This document shows, one piece after another, positions 58,528 through 64,000 of a stretch of 64,000 nucleotides of DNA. The stretch lies in contig NZ_VUOS01000031.1 in assembly GCF_009829325.1 (NCBI RefSeq), forward strand, positions 1 to 64,000. The letters run 5' to 3'. The notes under the pieces were generated by a model. That model saw only the letters and a list, made by a program, of their open reading frames with translations, made no database searches and was not told where the DNA came from. Each line of letters opens with the position of its first letter. Position 1 is the stretch's first letter. Origin of the DNA: Nocardia sp. CY41. GTDB taxonomy: Bacteria; Actinomycetota; Actinomycetes; Mycobacteriales; Mycobacteriaceae. A program made the position numbers and the translations under genes.

Positions 58528-59274
58528 TTACCCCGCCGCGTTCTTCCGCGCGGCCTTGGCCTCCGCTTCGGCGGCATCCATCGCGTCCGCCTCTTCCAGG
58601 GTAGGAGCGCTGCCGCCCAGCCGCGCCGGAACCCAGTACGCGCCGGGCTCGTGCACGTAGTCCTTCTGCAGGTCCAGCAGCATTTCCTGCATGGTCGAAC
58701 GCAGCTTGGCGGTGAGCTCGGCGGCGGGCTCGAACGGCTGGATCGGCTCGCCGACCGCGATCGAGATGGGCGTGTTGGTGCGACCGAGCCGCTTCGGGAA
58801 ACCCTTCGTCCAGACCCGCTGCGCGCCCCAGATGACGATCGGGATGATCGGCACCTCCGCCTCGATGGCCATGCGCGCCGCGCCGGACTTGAATTCCTTG
58901 ATCTCGAAACTGCGGCTGATCGTCGCCTCCGGGTACACGCCGACCAGCTCGCCGCGCCGCAGATACTCCACCGCCGCTTTGTAGGAGTCCGCCCCCGCGG
59001 AACGGTCCACCGGGATGTGCTTGAGCGCCCGCATGATCGGGCCGGAGATCTTGTCATCGAAGACCTCCTTCTTGGCCATGAACCGGATGTAGCGCTTCGG
59101 AGTACGCACCGGCAGGCCCGCATAGGTGAAGTCCATGTACCCCGTGTGGTTCACCGCCAGGACGGCGCCACCTCGGGCGGGGATGTGTTCATCGCCCTTG
59201 ACGGTGAACTTCAGACCTTCGATGAAGAAGACGGTACGGGCGAGGCCGATGATCGTCCGGTAGACGGGTTCCAC
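58528..59274 (-). CDS. 1-acyl-glycerol-3-phosphate acyltransferase-like (PlsC) protein, copy 1
   Basis: 248 aa from the GTG at 59274 (MEPVYRTIIGLARTVFFIEG), aligned with the start of its paralogue. Motifs LAVNHTGYMDF, PVDRSAGADSYKAA, GVYPEATISRSFEIKEFKSG and PIIPIVIWGAQRVWTKG. The C-terminal tail is Ala/Glu/Lys-rich. The long open frame upstream of 59274 is antisense to the start of the lipoprotein gene and not believed. Tandem duplication with the downstream gene is evident from shared sequence along the chain. Confidence 0.9.
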   Translation of the reverse strand: MEPVYRTIIGLARTVFFIEGLKFTVKGDEHIPARGGAVLAVNHTGYMDFTYAGLPVRTPKRYIRFMAKKEVFDDKISGPIMRALKHIPVDRSAGADSYKAAVEYLRRGELVGVYPEATISRSFEIKEFKSGAARMAIEAEVPIIPIVIWGAQRVWTKGFPKRLGRTNTPISIAVGEPIQPFEPAAELTAKLRSTMQEMLLDLQKDYVHEPGAYWVPARLGGSAPTLEEADAMDAAEAEAKAARKNAAG

Positions 59275-59395
59275 AAGTCCGCTAGCGTAGTCGCTGCTCG
59301 TCCCCACCGGCAGTGCGCCGCCACCGCGCGCCGCGACGCGACGAGGACGCACGAGCAGCCCCGACCGCACGCCTTGAGAGAAGAGGATCGTCGAA

Positions 59396-60316
59396 GTGGA
59401 ACGCGCCCGATCGGTACCGCGCGAGTACGACCCCGGTGCAGCACACGAGCGGAACCGGGCTTCGAGCGGGCGAGCGGCCCGCGCTGCGCTGACCGGCGGA
59501 GTCCTGATCGCGGCGTTCGCCCTGACCGGTTGCGACTCCGTCGTCGGCATCCCGGAGGAGAGCGCCCCGCAGGCGGCGGGACGCACGACGCCACCGGCCG
59601 CCATCCCCGCCGCGCCGCCGCCGAGCACCTCGACGTTACCGCCGGTCCCCACCGACGCGCCGCCGGTCGGCGCGGTCGCCGGACTGCCCGCCGCCGCCCC
59701 CGTGTTGCAGCGCTGGGCCGCCGACCTGCGCTCGCACACCCTCGCCGAGATGCAGGACAAGTGCTGGACCGTCGCGCCGAAGAACGTGGCCGACATGTAC
59801 GCCGACCAGCAGGCCGTCCTCACCGCCTTGGCCCAGCCCGGCACGGCGACCGAGGACGCCGTGGTGTGGAAGGGCGCCGACGCCACGGTCGCCGTCCGGC
59901 GCGCCGAGCTCGCGACCGGCTACGCCTGCCCGCGCGTCGCCACGGCGGGCTCGGAGATCGCCTACGACGACGCCGACGCCCGCCACACCGTGCGCCGGTA
60001 CCTGTCCCGGTTCGTCGGCACTCCGCTCGACCCCGCCGACAAAGAAGGCGACTACCCTCTGATCTGTAAGGCGTCCCCGGCGACCTGGGACCCCAAGGGC
60101 ACCGGGCGTCCGAGTTCCGCGCCGCTGGCGACCAACCAGGGCGTGCTCACCGGGGCCACCGAGTTCGCCGACCAGCAGATCCGGTCGGAGCAGGTGAACA
60201 CCGACTACATCGCTGTGCTCGTGCCGGTGACCAACTCCTCCGGTGTGACGCAGACCCGCACCTTCACCTTGCGCTCCGGGCCGGACGGCTACTGCATCGG
60301 CGACATCTCGCCGTAA
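59396..60316 (+). CDS. Lipoprotein of unknown function
   Basis: 306 aa, GTG start with AGAGAAGAGG upstream. Signal peptide ends in the lipobox LTGC (Cys46), followed by a Pro/Thr-rich linker (about 60-95: TTPPAAIPAAPPPSTSTLPP) that may span the cell wall, then a compact domain of about 210 residues: WAADLRSHTLAEMQDKCWTV, YACPRVATAGSEIAYDDADA, and GPDGYCIGDISP at the end. Three or more Cys in the mature domain may form disulfides. It is divergent from the PlsC genes and precedes the MBL/Rieske gene. No known domain recognised. Confidence 0.8.
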   Translation: MERARSVPREYDPGAAHERNRASSGRAARAALTGGVLIAAFALTGCDSVVGIPEESAPQAAGRTTPPAAIPAAPPPSTSTLPPVPTDAPPVGAVAGLPAAAPVLQRWAADLRSHTLAEMQDKCWTVAPKNVADMYADQQAVLTALAQPGTATEDAVVWKGADATVAVRRAELATGYACPRVATAGSEIAYDDADARHTVRRYLSRFVGTPLDPADKEGDYPLICKASPATWDPKGTGRPSSAPLATNQGVLTGATEFADQQIRSEQVNTDYIAVLVPVTNSSGVTQTRTFTLRSGPDGYCIGDISP

Positions 60317-60358
60317 CTACTACCCTGGTTGGCTGGTAAACAGCAGGAGGAGCAGCTA

Positions 60359-61897
60359 GTGCAGATCACCAGCGTCGGACACGCCGGATTCCACATCCGC
60401 ACCGCGGCCGGGTCGATCCTTTGCGATCCCTGGGTGAACCCCGCGTATTTCGGTTCGTGGTTCCCGTTCCCCGACAACACCCGGCTGGACTGGGACGAGC
60501 TGGGCGCGTGCGACTTCCTGTACGTCTCGCATCTGCACCGCGACCACTTCGACGCGAAGACGCTGACCGAGCACGTGAACAAGGACGCCACCGTCCTGCT
60601 GCCCGACTATCCCGTGCCGGATCTGCGCCGCGAGCTCGAGCAGCTGGGCTTCCACAAGTTCTTCGAGACCGAGGACTCGGTCAAGCACACGGTGACCGGC
60701 CCCGGCGGGGACCTGGACGTCATGATCATCGCGCTGCGCGCCCCGGCCGACGGCCCGATCGGCGACTCCGGGCTGGTCGTCTCCGACGGCGAGACCACCT
60801 GCTTCAACATGAACGACGCCCGGCCGGTCGACATGGACGTGCTGCACGACGCGTTCGGCCACGTCGACATCCACCTGCTGCAGTACTCGGGCGCGATCTG
60901 GTACCCGATGGTCTACGACATCCCGGCGCGCACCAAGTCGAATTTCGGCAAGCAGAAGCGTCAGCGCGGCATGGACCGCGCGCGCAGCTACATCGAGCAG
61001 GTCGGCGCGACCTGGGTGGTGCCGTCGGCGGGCCCGCCGGTGTTCCTGGACGACGAATTGCGCTACCTCAACGACGACCGCGGCGACGAGGGCAACATCT
61101 TCCCGGACCAGAAGGTGTTCCTGGAGCAGATGGAGATCCACGGCAACACCGGCGGCATCCTGATGATCCCCGGCTCGGTCGCCGACGTGCGCGGCGCCGA
61201 GCTGACGCTGACCCATCCCAGCGACCCGGCCGAGATCTACGACGACAAGGCCGAGTACATCGAGCGGATGGCCCAGCGCCTCGCGCCGGTGCTGGAAGCC
61301 GAGAAGGCCACCTGGGAGCGCGGCGACGGCTCCCTGCTGGAACCGCTGCAGAAGCTGTTCGAGCCGATCATGGCGCAGAGCGACGTGATCTGCGACGGCA
61401 TCGGCTACCCGGTCGGTTTGGTGATCGGGGAGGAAACCATCGTGCTGGACTTCCCCAAGCGCACGGTGCGCGAGCCGATCGAGGGCGAGGGCCGCTACCG
61501 CTACGGCTTCCGCATCGCGCCGGAGCTGGTGCGCACGGTGCTGCGCGACCGGGAGCCGGACTGGGTGAACACCATCTTCCTGTCCACCCGCTTCCAGGCC
61601 TGGCGCATCGGCGGATACAACGAGTTCCTCTACACGTTCTTCAAGTGCCTCACCGACGAGCGGATCGCCTACGCCGACGGCTGGTTCGCCGAGGCGCACG
61701 ACGATTCCGCCTCCACCGAACTCAGCGGCTGGGAGGTGCAGCGCCGCTGCCCGCACTTGAAGGCGGACCTGTCGAAGTTCGGTGTGGTCGAGGGCAACAC
61801 GCTCACCTGCAACCTGCACGGCTGGCAGTGGGACCTGGAGTCGGGGCGGTGCAAGACGTCCAAGGGGCACGAACTGCGCTCGCGCAAGCTGGACTGA
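60359..61897 (+). CDS. Metallo-beta-lactamase-fold protein with C-terminal Rieske domain (Rv3818-like)
   Basis: 512 aa from the GTG at 60359 (CAGGAGGAG 8 nt upstream). The MBL fold begins VQITSVGHAGFHIRTAAGSI and has the metal motif YVSHLHRDHFDAK (H-x-H-x-D-H, about 62-67). The Rieske domain (about 455-505) carries CPHLKADLSKFG and CNLHGWQWDLESG (C-x-H and C-x-x-H ligands of a 2Fe-2S cluster). In similar proteins (UlaG/GumP-like plus Rieske) this pair occurs in CMP-Neu5Ac hydroxylase relatives. It resembles Rv3818 of M. tuberculosis in length and context. Substrate unknown; some oxidation/hydrolysis reaction with electron input is expected. Confidence 0.9.
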   Translation: MQITSVGHAGFHIRTAAGSILCDPWVNPAYFGSWFPFPDNTRLDWDELGACDFLYVSHLHRDHFDAKTLTEHVNKDATVLLPDYPVPDLRRELEQLGFHKFFETEDSVKHTVTGPGGDLDVMIIALRAPADGPIGDSGLVVSDGETTCFNMNDARPVDMDVLHDAFGHVDIHLLQYSGAIWYPMVYDIPARTKSNFGKQKRQRGMDRARSYIEQVGATWVVPSAGPPVFLDDELRYLNDDRGDEGNIFPDQKVFLEQMEIHGNTGGILMIPGSVADVRGAELTLTHPSDPAEIYDDKAEYIERMAQRLAPVLEAEKATWERGDGSLLEPLQKLFEPIMAQSDVICDGIGYPVGLVIGEETIVLDFPKRTVREPIEGEGRYRYGFRIAPELVRTVLRDREPDWVNTIFLSTRFQAWRIGGYNEFLYTFFKCLTDERIAYADGWFAEAHDDSASTELSGWEVQRRCPHLKADLSKFGVVEGNTLTCNLHGWQWDLESGRCKTSKGHELRSRKLD

Positions 61898-61904
61898 CCC
61901 GAGA

Positions 61905-61934
61905 CTTCCGGCCGGCGATTCCGCCGGCCGGAAG
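61905..61934 (+). terminator. Terminator after the MBL/Rieske gene
   Basis: Perfect 13-bp stem (61905-61917 with 61922-61934, 4-nt loop) starting 8 bp after the stop codon; it also faces the end of the convergent gene at 61949. Confidence 0.85.
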
Positions 61935-61948
61935 CATTTGCCAGGAGA

Positions 61949-62290
61949 TTACCTGTCCGCAACCTCGCGGGTCATCTTCGACGACCACGGACACCAGAAG
62001 CAGCCCGGCAAGAACGCGCCGCACGCTTCGTCCAAGTGATCCTCGACGTACATGATGCTGGCGTCACAGACCTCGATCGCCATGGTGAAGAAGGTGATGG
62101 TGTCCGGGTCCAGATGGAAGCTCCAGCCGGGGTTGTACGGAGCCGGAACCTTCCTGATCCGCCCCATGACGTGTACCGACATCTGCTCGTCACCCGACAG
62201 GATGCGGCGGGCTTCGGCGATCCGCTGTTCGTTGGTCAGCTGGATGATGAATTCTTTGCCGGAGTAGTCGGTGAATGCGAAGAGCGCCAT
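61949..62290 (-). CDS. BP74-like protein (often annotated calmodulin)
   Basis: 113 aa. The sequence closely follows the BP74 N-terminal domain as I remember it: FAFTDYSGKEFIIQLTNEQR, ARRILSGDEQMSVHVMGRIR, PAPYNPGWSFHLDPDTITFF, AIEVCDASIMYVEDHLDEAC and FLPGCFWCPWSSKMTREV. There is no EF-hand, so the calmodulin label is misleading. BP74 was first found in Dictyostelium as a secreted protease-like/calmodulin-affinity protein; bacterial homologues usually have signal peptides, whereas this one starts MALFAFTDYSG without one. Extra cysteines near the C terminus. Function unknown. Confidence 0.75.
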   Translation of the reverse strand: MALFAFTDYSGKEFIIQLTNEQRIAEARRILSGDEQMSVHVMGRIRKVPAPYNPGWSFHLDPDTITFFTMAIEVCDASIMYVEDHLDEACGAFLPGCFWCPWSSKMTREVADR

Positions 62291-62454
62291 GTCTTTCCCC
62301 TCTGTCGATGGGCCTGGTCGATGGATGGCGAATTCCGCACCGGTGCGACTCGATCCTATCGGCGCATCGCCAGAAATTAGCTAGAAATTAGCCAACCGGT
62401 GGATAACCGAACCTCAGTCGGTGTCGACGGCAGGAAAAGAGGTACGCCCCGAAA

Positions 62455-63480
62455 CTAACGGGCCGCGCCGGCCGGGATCCTGTCGCGCGCGGGCTCGCGC
62501 GACGCCGGGCGCACCGTGCCGATCAACTCGCGGATCGCGATTCCGCCCCTGGCCACCGGCGCCGCGACGCGCCCGTCGGGATCGATCAGCACGGCGGAAG
62601 GCGTACCGCGCACCCGGTACCGCAAGGCGGCCTCGTTGCCCTGCTGCACGAGCGAGGGGATGTCGCCCAACCCGTTCTCGATTCCCCAAGCGGCTTGCTC
62701 GGCGGCATCGCCGTTGCCGACCGCCACGATCGCCAGGGCGTCACCGGTTCGCGCGCGCCAGCGGGGCAATTCACGGGCCAGTGCCGCACACAGCTCGCAC
62801 CCCGGGTGCACGAAGACCAGCAACACCGATTTCGCCTCGCCCAGCAGATCCTCGAGGGTGGTCTTCGCTCCATCAGGGCCGAGCAGTTCGAACTCCGGCG
62901 CTACCGCGCCGACCGGCAGGCCCTCCGCGCCCAACGTGGACAGCGCCTGCTCGTCCACCCGGCGACGCAGGACCCGAAGCTGTCCCGCGAGCCTGACCAA
63001 AACCGCGGCAAGCACCGCGACCACGGCACAGCCGATCGCGTCATCGGCGGGGAGGTCCATCGGCACCCGCGGATGGGTCTGCGCGCCTATGCCGACCAGC
63101 ACGGCGAGCACTGCGAAAAGACCGTTGCGGACGAAGATCTTCGGCCCGATCGGCGTGGCGCTCGCGGCGCCGAAGCAGGAACAGGAAGGGTGCTCGCCCC
63201 GCCGCAGCAAGCGGGCGATCACCGCCGTGAACACGGCGAGCAGCACCAGCACCGCCACCGCGGCCACGCCGGAAAGCCAGGGAATCAGCACCCCCACCGC
63301 GATGATCGTCTCCGCGATGGACAACACCCAGGCCACCGCGGGCACCCAGCGCAGCGGCACCCCGAAATCCCCCACCGCCTGCCGCGTCGCGCTTCGATCC
63401 GCCAGCTTGCCCCACGCCGACAACCCGAACACGACAGCCAGACCCAGCCGCGAAACCCACACCCCGTATTCGATCAGCAT
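62455..63480 (-). CDS. MauE/DoxX-type membrane protein fused to a thioredoxin-like domain
   Basis: 341 aa. N-terminal half (about 1-150) has four hydrophobic segments typical of MauE: RLGLAVVFGLSAWGKLADRS, VLSIAETIIAVGVLIPWLSG, and the Cys motif EHPSCSCFGAASATPIG (about 97-112). The C-terminal half (about 185-330) is a redoxin: VAPEFELLGPDGAKTTLEDL, then HPGCELCAALARELPRW (C-x-x-C) and YRVRGTPSAVLIDPDGRV (cis-Pro in G-T-P). Such fusions carry out electron transfer for disulfide formation or reduction across the membrane. Start at ATG 63480 or GTG 63498; RBS weak. Confidence 0.85.
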   Translation of the reverse strand: MLIEYGVWVSRLGLAVVFGLSAWGKLADRSATRQAVGDFGVPLRWVPAVAWVLSIAETIIAVGVLIPWLSGVAAVAVLVLLAVFTAVIARLLRRGEHPSCSCFGAASATPIGPKIFVRNGLFAVLAVLVGIGAQTHPRVPMDLPADDAIGCAVVAVLAAVLVRLAGQLRVLRRRVDEQALSTLGAEGLPVGAVAPEFELLGPDGAKTTLEDLLGEAKSVLLVFVHPGCELCAALARELPRWRARTGDALAIVAVGNGDAAEQAAWGIENGLGDIPSLVQQGNEAALRYRVRGTPSAVLIDPDGRVAAPVARGGIAIRELIGTVRPASREPARDRIPAGAAR

Positions 63481-63534
63481 GAGCGCACCATTCCACACTT
63501 ATGCGGATTACGTATGAATGCGCGGCGAGTGTCC

Positions 63535-64000
63535 TCAGGACTGCGACCGAGCGGCGATGGCGACCGCGACCAGAGTCAGCGCACAGCCGACGACCGCGGT
63601 GATCGACAGTCCCGCGCTGGTCGGGGCTAGTACGTCCAGGATCAGCGAGGCCAGCAACTGCCCGGCCACCGAGGTGAGCCCGAGCAGCAGGACGCCGATC
63701 CAGCGGACCGTGAGCGCGGCGAGGGCGATGAAGGCGACGCCGATGAATCCGCCGAGATACAGCCACGGCTCGGCCGGAAATTCGGCGGGGCCGCCGGACG
63801 ACAGGATGACCAGTGCCTCGATGACAAGCAGGGCGGCAAGGCCCACGCCGAAATTCACCAGGGCCGCCGTCAGCGCTCCGCCGACGGCGCCCACCTTGCC
63901 GTTCACCGCCTGCTGCCAGGCCAGGCCGATGCCTGCCAGTGCGGGGAGCACGATCAGCAGCACGGTCGGCGTGCCGCGCAGCGCGTCGGGAACGGAGAGA
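63535..64000 (-). CDS. DMT-superfamily transporter, YdcZ/DUF606 type (partial, runs off the right edge)
   Basis: The frame stays open to the window edge; about 155 C-terminal residues are visible. Five hydrophobic segments are seen: TVLLIVLPALAGIGLAWQQA, VNFGVGLAALLVIEALVILS, LYLGGFIGVAFIALAALTV, WIGVLLLGLTSVAGQLLASL and LSITAVVGCALTLVAVAIAA. The WLYLGGFIGV...GVLLLGLTSVAGQL pattern is typical of the second YdcZ repeat. The SVPDALRGTPTV segment at the edge fits the linker after the first repeat. Small-molecule export is likely; substrate unknown. Confidence 0.8.
   Translation of the reverse strand, partial: LSVPDALRGTPTVLLIVLPALAGIGLAWQQAVNGKVGAVGGALTAALVNFGVGLAALLVIEALVILSSGGPAEFPAEPWLYLGGFIGVAFIALAALTVRWIGVLLLGLTSVAGQLLASLILDVLAPTSAGLSITAVVGCALTLVAVAIAARSQS

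Noticed and set aside
58528..59886. Extended 452-aa version of the first PlsC protein
   Set aside because: The upstream 200 residues are antisense to the lipoprotein gene; the GTG at 59274 gives the same length as the tandem paralogue.
60356..61870. Minus-strand frame of about 504 codons
   Set aside because: Complement of the MBL/Rieske gene, rich in Val/Asp/Arg from reverse complementing; the plus frame has both metal motifs.

Overview
The window comes from a high-GC actinobacterium of the order Mycobacteriales, most likely Nocardia or a close relative. The evidence is the strong G/C bias at third codon positions, many GTG/TTG starts, many 4-nt stop/start overlaps, an XRE-DUF5753/DUF397 gene pair, LGFP-type cell-wall repeats, and core genes at both ends whose order I recall from the Mycobacterium tuberculosis Rv3811-Rv3818 region. 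No rRNA, tRNA or CRISPR array was seen.

Layout. 1-0.6 kb: the 3' end of an IS110-type transposase beside a broken membrane-protein gene. 0.7-1.5 kb: a TipAS-type MerR regulator with a palindromic operator. 2.0-6.7 kb: a divergent cell-wall pair, a SpoIID/LytB-type glycan-cleaving protein and a PGRP/Amidase_2 protein with LGFP repeats; both carry in-frame tandem repeats. 6.8-17.3 kb: a HAD phosphatase, then a peptide/nickel-class ABC transporter (two permeases, one fused double ATPase, three consecutive paralogous lipoprotein binding proteins, one membrane protein). 17.4-23.2 kb: two GNAT genes, a FadR-type regulator with a fatty-acid hydroxylase-like gene, a broken copy of that regulator's 5' end, and a TetR gene divergent from an AhpD-like protein with three operator copies between them. 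23.3-26.8 kb: a copper operon (CopZ-like chaperone, His-rich membrane-anchored protein, CopA ATPase) behind a CsoR-like operator. 26.9-28.4 kb: an ectoine synthase homologue without ectA/ectB, overlapping a threonine aldolase-like gene, bracketed by two nearly identical terminators. 28.6-33.3 kb: a small secreted protein, an NmrA-like reductase divergent from an AraC regulator, three small coupled genes of unknown function, and an XRE-DUF397 pair.

33.4-54.8 kb is the most distinctive part: a Wzx/Wzy-type exopolysaccharide locus. It has an initiating sugar-phosphate transferase, five glycosyltransferases, a flippase, a probable polymerase, a Wzz/BY-kinase fusion with a degenerate P-loop, a secreted beta-helix protein, and enzymes for an unusual sugar (nucleotidyltransferase, epimerases, two C-methyltransferases, a PIG-L deacetylase, an aminotransferase, a double acetyltransferase). 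Most of it lies on the minus strand and is joined by 4-nt stop/start overlaps.

54.9-64 kb: an alpha/beta hydrolase, a small conserved-looking protein, a GT1 glycosyltransferase, then core-type genes (two PlsC acyltransferases, a lipoprotein, a metallo-beta-lactamase/Rieske protein), a BP74-like protein, a MauE-thioredoxin fusion and a partial YdcZ-type transporter. In M. tuberculosis, as I recall it, the HAD gene and the acyltransferase genes are adjacent; here about 50 kb of accessory genes separates them.
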